In this document: piece after piece, positions 24,743-31,682 of the stretch
How the letters are laid out: every line of letters starts with the position of its first letter
Numbering within the stretch: position 1 is the stretch's first letter
Origin: a virus
Length of the DNA: 35,451 bases
Virus record (IMG/VR): IMGVR_UViG_3300021061_000042
Coordinates: 1 to 35,451 of that record
Reading direction: 5' to 3' (one strand)
Notes under the pieces: generated by a model
Seen by the model: the letters and a program-made list of their open reading frames with translations, nothing else
Told to the model about the DNA's origin: nothing
The model's database searches: none
Position numbers and translations under genes: made by a program

Positions 24743-26116
24743 ATGCCGCCGACGTTTCCGTATCCCGGTGATGCCTTCCTGATCGAGACGCAGCGCGCCG
24801 TCTCCGAGCGCTACGCGCGCGCCGGGCATCCGCTCGATCTCGAGAACACCGTCTGGACCGCACGCACCGCCTATGACAGCGCCTTCATGCCGGCCGACCA
24901 GGCGCGCGCGAAGCACCTCCGCGAGCTCGAGCGCGCGCTCGGCCTCGAGGTCCCGCCGCCGCCGGCGCGGGATCCCATCGTCGGGCAGCTGCGCATCGAA
25001 GGCGGCCTCTACGTCGACGATCGCGGGCCGATTCTCCCGACGTTCCTGCACGCCGGCGATCTCTTCGCGCTCTACGTGCGGGAGCCGGCGGTTGCCCTGC
25101 AGGAGCTCGACGACATGGCCGACGCGGGCTATCACGGGCCGCGCGTCTGGACACATCTGAGCGGTGATTACTGGCGCCGCAAGGATCGCGAGGTCAGCGG
25201 GGAGGACCGCTTCGACGCGCTCGAGGCCTTCAGCGCGGAGCTCACGGCGCGGCAGCTGCTGCCGGTGTGGTCGCAGGGCGACGTCGGCGCGATTCGCGAT
25301 CGCCGCCGCTTCATGGAGCGGCTCGCCACGCTGCCGGCGGCGTTCTGCGATGCCGGCAATGAGGCCTGGCAGACGGGCGAGGCGGATCCGCAGCAGCTCG
25401 CCACCATGATGCGCTGGTATCGCGACGCCGGCGGCCGCGGCATCCGATCGCTGACGTCCCCACCAGGAGAGGAGCAGCACGAGCTCGACGCCTACAGCAT
25501 CGATCCCGCCCAGGTGTTCGACGTGCACGGCTATCGCGGCGGGCACTGGTACGACAAGGCGCGGCACATCTTCTCGATTCCGTGGGAGGTGCGGCCGCTG
25601 CGCCGCCTCGGGATTCAGTCCGAGCACACCGGGCCCGGCGAGCTCGTGACCGTGACCGACAACCCGCACGAGCTCGACGACGAAGCGATGGGCCTGTTCG
25701 CCGCGCAGAGCCTCACGTTCCGCCAGGCCTACATCTACTTCTGCGGCGATGGCATCTGGCGGCGGCAGCCGATCAAGGCGAACGCGGGGTACGCGGCCGT
25801 GGCGCGTGCCAAGACGTATCTGCCGCGCGACGTCATGCGGTTTGGGATGACGCACGGCTATCACGACAAACCGACGCGCGTGTTCACGGTCCCGAACGAC
25901 GCGATGCGCTGCGATCACGCGATCGCGGACGACGGCCGCTTCGTGGCCACGTTGTACGGGCCGGGTCCCGATCGCGCGTTCCCGATTCACCGCAGCTTCA
26001 CCGGATCGCTGATCGACCCCGGCACGGGCGAGGCGACGCCGCTGCAGGCGCGCGCCGGCGAGCACGTGCACATTCCCTTCCGCCGCGGCCGCGTGGTCGT
26101 CGGCCAGCTGGCCTGA
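24743..26116 (+). CDS. Clan GH-A-like glycoside hydrolase
   Basis: A 457-residue protein. Residues ~80-360 look like a (beta/alpha)8 barrel of clan GH-A: LDDMADAGYHGPRVWTHL, then VWSQGDVGAIRD, FCDAGNEAW with Asn206-Glu207 as likely acid/base, VHGYR with His262, and LGIQSEHTG with Glu294 as likely nucleophile. The ~87-residue gap between the two glutamates fits the clan. No signal peptide is present. The C-terminal ~90 residues are a beta domain (FVATLYGPGPDRAFPIHRS, then HVHIPFRRGRVVVGQL). It lies after the terminator, before the holin. It may be a capsule or exopolysaccharide depolymerase or a wall-degrading enzyme; substrate is unknown. Confidence 0.65.
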   Translation: MPPTFPYPGDAFLIETQRAVSERYARAGHPLDLENTVWTARTAYDSAFMPADQARAKHLRELERALGLEVPPPPARDPIVGQLRIEGGLYVDDRGPILPTFLHAGDLFALYVREPAVALQELDDMADAGYHGPRVWTHLSGDYWRRKDREVSGEDRFDALEAFSAELTARQLLPVWSQGDVGAIRDRRRFMERLATLPAAFCDAGNEAWQTGEADPQQLATMMRWYRDAGGRGIRSLTSPPGEEQHELDAYSIDPAQVFDVHGYRGGHWYDKARHIFSIPWEVRPLRRLGIQSEHTGPGELVTVTDNPHELDDEAMGLFAAQSLTFRQAYIYFCGDGIWRRQPIKANAGYAAVARAKTYLPRDVMRFGMTHGYHDKPTRVFTVPNDAMRCDHAIADDGRFVATLYGPGPDRAFPIHRSFTGSLIDPGTGEATPLQARAGEHVHIPFRRGRVVVGQLA

Positions 26117-26130
26117 AAGGACCTGACGCC

Positions 26131-26517
26131 ATGCATGACCTGATTCACGAGAGTCTCCGGACCATCCTCAACGCCGCGATCGTCGCGCTCGTGCCGCTCG
26201 CCGTCGCCGCGCTCGTGCAGCAGCTCCGCAAGATGGGGCTGCAGATCACCCGCGAGCAGGAAGCGCGGCTCGAGCACTACGCCCGCCTGGCGGCTGCCGA
26301 AGCCGAGGAGTGGGCGAGTCAGCGCCTGCGCGCGTCGATCGTTGTGCACTCGGCCGACAAGCTCGAACGCGCGATCGCGTCCCTCGTCGACAAGGTGCCG
26401 GGCATCACGCGCGACGAAGCGCTGCGCGTCATTCACGCGCAGCTGCCCGCGATCGGCGCCGGCGCCGCGGCCGCGCTCTCGGACTTGCGACGGGCGGCGG
26501 CGAACGGGGTGCGCTGA
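26131..26517 (+). CDS. LLH-type holin
   Basis: A 128-residue protein with Shine-Dalgarno AAAGGA upstream of ATG 26131. It has one N-terminal transmembrane segment (ILNAAIVALVPLAVAALVQQ) followed by charged helices KMGLQITREQEARLEHYARL, AAAEAEEWASQRLRAS and ITRDEALRVIHAQLPAIGAG. This is the pattern of the LLH holin family (one membrane span, long cytoplasmic helix with 'AEEW'). A holin would let the endolysin reach the wall, although the muramidase lies ~1.5 kb upstream and the two are separated by a terminator. Confidence 0.75.
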   Translation: MHDLIHESLRTILNAAIVALVPLAVAALVQQLRKMGLQITREQEARLEHYARLAAAEAEEWASQRLRASIVVHSADKLERAIASLVDKVPGITRDEALRVIHAQLPAIGAGAAAALSDLRRAAANGVR

Positions 26518-26783
26518 TGCCGTCGCCCTTGGAGGCGCAGCCGGCGCTGCCGCCGGTTACCAGTGCGCAGCCGATTCGCTCGGCGATGGACAAGGCGCTC
26601 AGCGACACGCTCGCCAAGCTGCCGCCCTCGAGCGGCCGCGGGTTCGTGCAGGTCGACGCCACGAACACCGGCGCACGCGTCGAGGGCGCGGTCCGCGCGG
26701 GCGGGGTGCGCGTCGCTGGCTGGGTGGGCTGGGTGCGCCACGCATCCCCGGAGGCCGGCGTGCGGGCCCGGTGGGACTTCTAG
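26517..26783 (+). CDS. Unknown protein, 88 aa
   Basis: Starts at a TGATG overlap with the holin gene. The N-terminal half is Pro/Ala-rich (EAQPALPPVTSAQPIRSAMD, then KALSDTLAKLPPSSGRGF). The C-terminal half is a short beta region with VDATNTGARVEGAVRAGG and VRVAGWVGWVRH, ending ARWDF. No membrane segment or known motif is visible. Its position in the lysis cluster suggests co-expression with the holin, nothing more. Confidence 0.6.
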   Translation: MPSPLEAQPALPPVTSAQPIRSAMDKALSDTLAKLPPSSGRGFVQVDATNTGARVEGAVRAGGVRVAGWVGWVRHASPEAGVRARWDF

Positions 26784-26808
26784 ACGCACGGCGAAAGGCA
26801 GGTCGGTC

Positions 26809-27390
26809 ATGTCCCTGAGTCGCGACGACGATCCTCCGGTGGCGGTGAGCGTGTCGCTCGCGATTGTGATCGCGTGCGGCGGGGCGATCGCGTGCCTGAC
26901 CGGCTGCGCGCCGGCGCTCATCCGACGGTCGACCGCGATCCTGCACGTCGACGCCGGCTACGAGCCGACGCCCGGCGACGAGATGGGGCCGGCCTACCTG
27001 CAGCTGCACGATCGGTTGACGCGATGGGGCATCGAAATTCACGAGCAGCCGCTGCGGGCCTACGGGCTCGCGGACCTGCGCCGCGGCGTCATCCTGATCC
27101 GCGAAGGCCTGCCGGTGAACGCGCGGTTCGAGGTCCTCGCGCACGAAGCCGCGCACCTGTTCCAGCCGCCGGCGCTCGAGGACAGCTCCACGGCGCAAGT
27201 CTTCGCCGAGCTCGTGGCGGTCGGGATCGCCAAGCACTATGGCTATGCGCGGTACCTCGAGATCTCCGCGCGCTACCTGGCGATGCACAAGCACGCCTTT
27301 GGGGGCGCGAAGTACCTCGAGCGCGATATCGCGTACGCGGTGAAGGCTCTGACCGGCCAGGTGCCGATGCCCGTGCGAGGCACGCCATGA
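26809..27390 (+). CDS. Putative lipoprotein zinc metallopeptidase
   Basis: A 193-residue protein. The N-terminus has a hydrophobic stretch (VAVSVSLAIVIACGG then AIACLTGCAP) with lipobox-like LTGC (Cys33) that would anchor it to a membrane. The mature part contains FEVLAHEAAHLFQP, an HExxH zinc site (His112, Glu113, His116), and 18 residues on TAQVFAELVAVGIAKHYG with Glu134 as a possible third ligand. The arrangement resembles minimal gluzincins such as the ImmA/IrrE group. It is encoded between lysis genes. A role in envelope disruption or cleavage of surface proteins is inferred. Weak Shine-Dalgarno (AAAGGCAGG) precedes ATG 26809. Confidence 0.65.
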   Translation: MSLSRDDDPPVAVSVSLAIVIACGGAIACLTGCAPALIRRSTAILHVDAGYEPTPGDEMGPAYLQLHDRLTRWGIEIHEQPLRAYGLADLRRGVILIREGLPVNARFEVLAHEAAHLFQPPALEDSSTAQVFAELVAVGIAKHYGYARYLEISARYLAMHKHAFGGAKYLERDIAYAVKALTGQVPMPVRGTP

Positions 27391-27599
27391 TCGCGCGGCC
27401 GTGCGGGTGCGACGTCGCCGCGGCGCCGACGCTGGTCGGCTTCACCATTCTCGAGACGCAGCAGACGGTGATCGATCACTACGTCTGCGACTGTTGCGGG
27501 CGCGCGTGGAGCGTGCGGCAACCGGAAGGCCGAGCGCCTGCCGCTGGGAGCGCCGATGCTCCGATCGGCGAGGCAGGTGACTCGGCTGCCGTCACCTAG
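27387..27599 (+). CDS. Small Cys-rich protein, 70 aa
   Basis: Starts at an ATGA overlap with the metallopeptidase gene. Cysteines occur as CGC near the N-terminus and as YVCDCCGRAWSV in the middle, a pattern compatible with a zinc site. The C-terminus is Ala/Gly/Pro-rich and disordered. No family is recognised. It is the last gene before the attachment site, and ends in TAG at 27597-27599. Confidence 0.55.
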   Translation: MIARPCGCDVAAAPTLVGFTILETQQTVIDHYVCDCCGRAWSVRQPEGRAPAAGSADAPIGEAGDSAAVT

Positions 27600-27680
27600 G
27601 ATGACCCTCGCGGACACCCGCCTGCTCGTAAGTCATTGCACGAGAGCGGCTTAGATTCGATTTCGCGCGAGCGTGCGCGC

Positions 27681-27727
27681 GGCTCATAACCCAAAGGTCG
27701 GGGGTTCAAATCCCCCCCCCGCAACCA
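27681..27727 (+). other. attP core: 3' part of an initiator tRNA-fMet gene
   Basis: The 47 nt from GGCTCATAACCC to GCAACCA match the 3' part of a bacterial initiator tRNA: anticodon CAT in loop CTCATAA, an anticodon-stem CC(C), a T-arm GGGGG-TTCAAAT-CCCCC (27700-27716), acceptor strand CCCCGCA, discriminator A and encoded CCA (27725-27727). Acceptor CCCCGCA ends in A72, which gives the C1-A72 mismatch that marks initiator tRNA. The 5' half is absent: the preceding 40 nt form no D-arm or matching acceptor. It lies 8 nt beyond the integrase stop. Integration here would rebuild the host gene. Confidence 0.85.
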
Positions 27728-27735
27728 CGAAATCC

Positions 27736-28899
27736 TTAAGAAATTCGACGATCTGACCGCGGCGCCGCGTCCAACGTGGCGTCCGCGGTTTTGTCATTTT
27801 CAGGCGCTTTCGGGCTCTTGTGGTCGTCGGAGGATGACCCCGAGGATGACCCGTGGCCCCACCCCAGCCGGCCCTCGAGCAGCTCACTGATCCGCCGCAT
27901 CTTCGACAGCCGAATGCCGGTGTAGTGCTTCCGCACCAGCGACAGATCCGAGTGCCCCAGCTGCGCCTGAATGTCGGCGTCCTCGGCGCCACGCTCGGCG
28001 AGCTCAATCCCGACCGCGTGGCGGGCGTTATAGGGCCGCACGCCGGCCGGCCAGCCTGCGGCCCGGACCGCACGCGCGAACGCCGTGGCGTCAATCGTGG
28101 TGTAGCGAATCGGCCCGACCGTGGGGAACGGCCGGCGCGTCCGGAGCAGCGCCTCGAAGGCCGCGCGCTGGTCGCTGTTCAGCACGATCGGGATCGCCTC
28201 GCCGCCCTTCCCGCCCTCGAGCGTCACGACGCCGGCGTCGACGTCGTCGCGGGTCAGCGTCGGCAGCAGGCGATTCACTTGCGAGAGCCGCAGGCCGGTG
28301 CTCGCGATCACCATGTAGACGGCGTGGAAGAGCGGATCGCCGGTGCGCAGCTGCTGCTCGACGCGCTGGATCGTGGCGACGTCGACGAAGGTCGGCTTGC
28401 GCTTCGGCGGCACGGGCACGTCGATGTGATCGAGCGGCGTGCGCGCCTTCTTGTTGTTCGCCAGCGTCACGAAGAAGTGATGCAGCGTGCGGCAGCGGTT
28501 CTGGATCGTCTTGAGCGAGACGCCGGCGGCGCGCCAGGTCGCGATGGCGCGATCGATGTCCTCGGGCCGAATGGTGCCGCGGCGCTTGTCCTGGAACTGC
28601 GCGATCCAGGCGCGCATCTCCGACCGCTTCGATTTCCAGGAGGCCGGCCGCTTCTTCGCGCGTTCGAGGTAGCGCGCGACGTCGGCGGCGAAGGAGCCCG
28701 GGCGGACGATCGGCTGTTCCTCGTGGAGCTCGACGCGGATCCGCTCGCGTTCGCGTTCGATTTCGTGGTACGGCGTGCCGAGCTCGAAGCGCACGCGGCG
28801 GCCGCGTTTGTGCGGGCCGGTGCCGACCTGCACGACCGCGGTCAGCTGGGTCGCGCTGCGGAAGATGCCTTCGGCGACGCGCTTGCCTAGCTTGCCCAT
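27736..28899 (-). CDS. int: Tyrosine integrase
   Basis: A 387-residue site-specific recombinase. The N-terminal part contains a beta-rich arm-binding-like region (FRSATQLTAVVQVGTG), then a core-binding SAM-like domain (~70-155, GSFAADVARYLERAKKRPAS). The catalytic domain has Arg204 (STGLRLSQ), Lys231 (EGGKGGEA), Arg293 in YNARHA, His316 (LGHSDLS) and the nucleophile Tyr326 (KHYTG). The first residue of the usual HxxR box is Tyr290, a tolerated change in some integrases. The C-terminal ~55 residues are a Ser/Asp-rich disordered tail. The gene converges on the att core next to it, so it should catalyse integration into and excision from tRNA-fMet. Confidence 0.92.
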   Translation of the reverse strand: MGKLGKRVAEGIFRSATQLTAVVQVGTGPHKRGRRVRFELGTPYHEIERERERIRVELHEEQPIVRPGSFAADVARYLERAKKRPASWKSKRSEMRAWIAQFQDKRRGTIRPEDIDRAIATWRAAGVSLKTIQNRCRTLHHFFVTLANNKKARTPLDHIDVPVPPKRKPTFVDVATIQRVEQQLRTGDPLFHAVYMVIASTGLRLSQVNRLLPTLTRDDVDAGVVTLEGGKGGEAIPIVLNSDQRAAFEALLRTRRPFPTVGPIRYTTIDATAFARAVRAAGWPAGVRPYNARHAVGIELAERGAEDADIQAQLGHSDLSLVRKHYTGIRLSKMRRISELLEGRLGWGHGSSSGSSSDDHKSPKAPENDKTADATLDAAPRSDRRIS

Positions 28900-28924
28900 T
28901 GAACCTCGAGCTGGCCGTAATGCG

Positions 28925-29746
28925 TCAGCGCGACACGCCGGATAACCGCGCGACGAGCACCCCGATGCCGGGCGTGCCGCTCACCGTGACGTTGTACGTG
29001 ACGGTTCCCGCCATGCTGTTACCACTGACGCGCGTGCTCCACGTACTGATCGCCGCAGTGAGCGTGCCGGACGTCGCCGTGCCCTGAAGGGTAATCGTGC
29101 CGTCATTGCCAATGACGCCGGACACAGGGCCGGTGACTTGGCCGAACTCCACTGTGCCGGCGAGGCTCGCGCCGTTTTGTGAAAACGATAGGCGAATCGG
29201 CAAGAGCGACCCCGGCGGGAACACTCCTCGCTGCGTGCTGCACAGCAGGTCCTGCACCGAGCCGGTGCCATCACAGCGCTCGACGACGTAGTTGCCGCGC
29301 CAGGTGCCGGCGGCATTGAACAGCGCTGTCGCGGTGACTGGAATTGTGTTCGTACCGCTGGTGTGATCGGCGTCGATGGTGATCGTCCCCGAGAACGATC
29401 CGCCGCTCTCGGGCGCGAAGGTGATCGTGATGACCTGCGACCCGCCAGGCCCGATGGTTCCGCTCGTCCAGCTCGTAAAGAAGTGATTCGCAAGCCCACC
29501 CGTGATCGACAGCCCGCGGACGGTCAAGGTGGCGGTGCCGCTGTTGGCCAACGTAATCGTCAGATCGCGCGAGGCACCCACGAATACCTGGCCAAAGGTC
29601 AACGAGCCGGTGATCGCGAGGATTCGGGTCTGCGCTGGCGGGGGCTGCTGGGTGCTCGGCCCGGTGGGGGTGTTCGCCGGCGAGCTGCTGCTACCGCACG
29701 CTGCGGCGAAGATCGCCAACATCAAGGTCGCCGTCCGGGTCATCAT
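28925..29746 (-). CDS. Lipoprotein with choice-of-anchor D (ASH-type) domain; lysogenic 'moron'
   Basis: A 273-residue protein with Shine-Dalgarno AGGAG before tandem ATGs. The N-terminus TATLMLAIFAAACGSSSS has a lipobox with Cys17, then a Pro/Thr linker. Residues ~45-145 form one ASH/choice-of-anchor D domain: GSLTFGQVFVGASRDLTITL, NSGTATLTVRGLSITGG and GGSFSGTITIDADHTSG with PVTATALF. The C-terminal ~125 residues are a second beta domain with two cysteines (ERCDG, LLCSTQ). It is a surface lipoprotein unlike phage structural genes and lies between integrase and repressor, a typical site for genes expressed in lysogens. Function is unknown; surface alteration or exclusion is inferred. Confidence 0.7.
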   Translation of the reverse strand: MMTRTATLMLAIFAAACGSSSSPANTPTGPSTQQPPPAQTRILAITGSLTFGQVFVGASRDLTITLANSGTATLTVRGLSITGGLANHFFTSWTSGTIGPGGSQVITITFAPESGGSFSGTITIDADHTSGTNTIPVTATALFNAAGTWRGNYVVERCDGTGSVQDLLCSTQRGVFPPGSLLPIRLSFSQNGASLAGTVEFGQVTGPVSGVIGNDGTITLQGTATSGTLTAAISTWSTRVSGNSMAGTVTYNVTVSGTPGIGVLVARLSGVSR

Positions 29747-29914
29747 CGTCGCTGCTCCTGGTTAAAGGCGCCGCCGGGGGGAGGCGTGCTCAGCGCGACC
29801 TACGAAAATGAAACCGTCACATCAGCATTCGTCGTTGCATCGAGTACCAGACCAGCGGTAGGGTTCGCTTCTCGGGCTCTCCCTCGCCCGCGGCCGGAGT
29901 CGTCATGGCGTCGG

Positions 29915-30403
29915 TCAACCCCTCCGAGATCTTCTCTGTCGTTCGCGGCTATCGCGCGCTGTCACCCGAGCATCGGCGGTTCGTTCGAATGACGATTGCC
30001 TTTGCGCTTCGGCGGTCTCGTTCATCCGCACCGCGTGACGAATCAGATCCTTTAGATCGTCTGGGCCACGATCGAACGCCCGCGCGATTTCCGTCGCTTC
30101 TTCCGAGATCGGCGTCTCCGTCGGCGCGGCGTTCACGAGGCCACCCGTAAGTTCGTTGGCGACGAGCATGCAGTGCTGAACAAAATCCAGCCGATACACC
30201 TGACAGAGACCCCAGAGAATCGCCATGTTGGGGGGGCGCCCATGCTCGTATTCCGAAACCGTGCGTTTGCCCGTCTTGAACCCGAGGGCTTGTAGCCGCT
30301 CAGCAACCTGATCGAGTGAGTTGCGTTTCCCTAGCAAAGTCTCTCGGTAGCCGCGGAGCCTGTCACCGAACTGCGGCGTCCGCGCGCCGCGCACGACTGG
30401 CAT
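29915..30403 (-). CDS. XRE-family repressor-like protein
   Basis: A 162-residue protein starting MPVVRGARTP. Residues ~11-65 carry an XRE helix-turn-helix: FGDRLRGYRETLLGKRNSLD, then QVAERLQALGFKTGKRTVSE, then YEHGRPPNMAILWGLCQVY. The C-terminal part is helical and charged without a LexA-like protease motif, so self-cleavage is not evident. An in-frame GTG at 30469 would add 22 residues but would run through the divergent promoter; I prefer ATG 30403. Divergent to the Cro-like gene across an operator region, it is the likely lysogeny repressor. The flanking 29747-29914 gap shows no gene, and the local base composition is more AT-rich than the late genes. Confidence 0.75.
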   Translation of the reverse strand: MPVVRGARTPQFGDRLRGYRETLLGKRNSLDQVAERLQALGFKTGKRTVSEYEHGRPPNMAILWGLCQVYRLDFVQHCMLVANELTGGLVNAAPTETPISEEATEIARAFDRGPDDLKDLIRHAVRMNETAEAQRQSSFERTADARVTARDSRERQRRSRRG

Positions 30404-30430
30404 TTTGACCGGCAGTCTAGCGCCGCATTC

Positions 30431-30510
30431 GTGCTCAAAGAGAAACGCGGTTAAAAAAGGTGTTGACACCCAAGCACGTCTGATTTAGGGTTTGTGCTTA
30501 CATGAGCACA
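30431..30510 (+). promoter_or_regulatory. Operator region with repeated GTGCTY / RAGCAC half-sites
   Basis: Four copies of the half-site GTGCT(T/C) or its complement occur between the repressor and Cro-like genes: GTGCTC (30431-30436), AAGCAC (30472-30477), GTGCTT (30494-30499) and GAGCAC (30504-30509). TGTGCT-TACATG-AGCACA (30493-30510) is a perfect 6+6 palindrome spanning the Cro-like start codon, and AAGCAC with GTGCTT forms another, with a 16-nt gap over the -10 box. This is the expected geometry for repressor/Cro competition at a divergent promoter. Confidence 0.65.
30463..30491 (+). promoter_or_regulatory. Sigma-70-type promoter for the Cro-like gene
   Basis: Perfect -35 TTGACA (30463-30468), 17-nt spacer, then TAGGGT (30486-30491) as a -10 with T1, A2 and T6 conserved. 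Transcription would begin near 30498-30502, at or just before the ATG at 30502. The gene has no Shine-Dalgarno, so a leaderless mRNA is likely. Operator half-sites flank both boxes. Confidence 0.65.
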
Positions 30511-30717
30511 GACACGCGGTTCGACGTTGACAAGTTGGTTGACGACCTCGCCGCACGCGGCTGGTTGCCCACCGACCTGGCCCGCGCCGCCCAACTGTCG
30601 GACATGACCATTTCCCGGGTGCTCAAGGGGCAACGCCATAACCCACGCACCTGGAAGCAGATCGCCGACGCCCTCGGCAAGAACATCCGCCGCTACACGA
30701 TCCGGAGGGCCGCCTAA
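30502..30717 (+). CDS. Cro-like HTH regulator
   Basis: A 71-residue protein with a small XRE-type helix-turn-helix: FDVDKLVDDLAARGWLPTDL, ARAAQLSDMTISRVLKGQRH and NPRTWKQIADALGKNIRRY. It lies divergent from the repressor, right behind a strong promoter, and heads the early gene cluster. It would shut off repressor synthesis and favour lytic growth. It appears leaderless. The stop TAA overlaps the next ATG. Confidence 0.75.
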   Translation: MSTDTRFDVDKLVDDLAARGWLPTDLARAAQLSDMTISRVLKGQRHNPRTWKQIADALGKNIRRYTIRRAA

Positions 30718-31106
30718 TGGCCGTCGATCAGGCGCGCCCGCAGGGTCCGCTCCCGCGCGCACAGCGCGCAGAGTTGCTGGCGCCGCACCTCGATCGCGCA
30801 CAGGACCTCGGCGTACTCGAGGCGCTGGCGGCGGAGAGCCTGCAGGTGCAGTGCGTGCGGGACGTCTTCAGCCGCACCAGCCCCGCGACCGGCCTCACCG
30901 ACTACGTGATGGTCTGCCGCACGCATCGCACCGTCGGCGCCCATCACCCCACGGCGTTCGACGCGATGCGCGATCTCTGTCCTGTCGCCGCGGAACTCAA
31001 GATCGGCGCCCGCCGCCTGCGCGAGCTGCGGCGCCTTGGCTTTGTCCAGTTGTCCGATGCCGTTTCCCCCCGGCAAGGAGTCGATCGTGTCGTCGTCGTC
31101 GAGTAG
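30717..31106 (+). CDS. Unknown early protein, 129 aa
   Basis: ATG 30717 overlaps the Cro-like stop. The N-terminus is Pro/Arg-rich (QARPQGPLPRAQRAELLAPH), followed by LESLAAESLQVQC-type helices, HHPTAFDAMRDLC and AAELKIGARRLRELRRLGFV, a basic helix-turn-helix-like end that could bind DNA, and GVDRVVVVE. Three cysteines are scattered. No family is recognised. Position as second early gene suggests regulation or replication. Confidence 0.6.
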   Translation: MAVDQARPQGPLPRAQRAELLAPHLDRAQDLGVLEALAAESLQVQCVRDVFSRTSPATGLTDYVMVCRTHRTVGAHHPTAFDAMRDLCPVAAELKIGARRLRELRRLGFVQLSDAVSPRQGVDRVVVVE

Positions 31107-31512
31107 CACGCAGGTCAATTTGCCGCCGATGGGGCTGGCAACACCACGAAACAAAGTTGCCGCCGCGACGGCAACTTATGGCAACTCGGATGCCGTCGCG
31201 GTCGCGGACGCGCCCGCCGTTGATTTCGTGAAGGTGTGCCTGCTGGCCGGGTCACGGCTTGGGATGCAGGACAAGGAGATGGCGGCGATCTTCGATCTGA
31301 CCGCGCCGGAATTCTCGCGTGCATTCTCGGCGGCCGTCACGGATCGCAACCGCGTAATGAAGACGACGCTGCCGGCGCCCTTCGCGCGCGAGTGCGCAAA
31401 GGTCCTTGGCGAGCTCACCGGGCTGTCGATCTGCGGCGTCGACGACGAGCGGCACGCCGTCGCCGATCTGATGGTGAGCGCCGCGAATTACTTGCGGGTG
31501 GTGCGGCGGTGA
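31087..31512 (+). CDS. Unknown early protein, 141 aa, possibly CII-like
   Basis: GTG 31087 has AAGGAG at 31076-31081 and overlaps the previous gene by 20 nt. The N-terminus is a six-Ser run encoded by TCG/AGT repeats. Around residues 55-95, KVCLLAGSRLGMQDKEMAAI then FDLTAPEFSRAFSAAV resembles a helix-turn-helix, and LPAPFARECAKVLGELTGLS and ADLMVSAANYLRVVRR follow. By place and size it could be an early transcription activator such as CII, but the match is weak. ATG 31057 is an alternative start. Confidence 0.5.
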   Translation: MSSSSSSTQVNLPPMGLATPRNKVAAATATYGNSDAVAVADAPAVDFVKVCLLAGSRLGMQDKEMAAIFDLTAPEFSRAFSAAVTDRNRVMKTTLPAPFARECAKVLGELTGLSICGVDDERHAVADLMVSAANYLRVVRR

Positions 31513-31682
31513 TCGGGTGCCTCGTGGCGGCGTTCCTGGCGTTCGTGTTCGCGGTGGCATCCGCGGCGGCCGCGCAGCTGCTGCCCGTGGGCAGTCCGGA
31601 GCAGCGCGGGGTGTACGTGGAAGCGCTCGTGTCGGCTGGCCTCGGCTACGTGTTCGTCGGGGCCGCGTGGTGGTTGGCATGA
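31509..31682 (+). CDS. Small membrane protein, 57 aa
   Basis: GTG 31509 overlaps the upstream stop (GTGA). Two apolar segments are seen: IGCLVAAFLAFVFAVASAAA (residues 2-21) and VEALVSAGLGYVFVGAAWWL (~37-56), linked by QLLPVGSPEQRGVY. It is a candidate two-helix inner-membrane protein in the early operon. No family is recognised; superinfection exclusion or host-takeover functions are possible for such genes but not shown. Confidence 0.55.
   Translation: MIGCLVAAFLAFVFAVASAAAAQLLPVGSPEQRGVYVEALVSAGLGYVFVGAAWWLA

Noticed and set aside
27651-27727. Complete tRNA gene
   Set aside because: Only the part from the anticodon stem to CCA is tRNA-like; there is no D-arm or 5' acceptor strand (TGCGGGG or CGCGGGG) upstream. 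It is an att core.
27684-28094. Minus-strand protein ending GGGFEPPTFGL
   Set aside because: This ending is the familiar translation artefact of a tRNA 3' end, and the frame is a shadow of the integrase gene.
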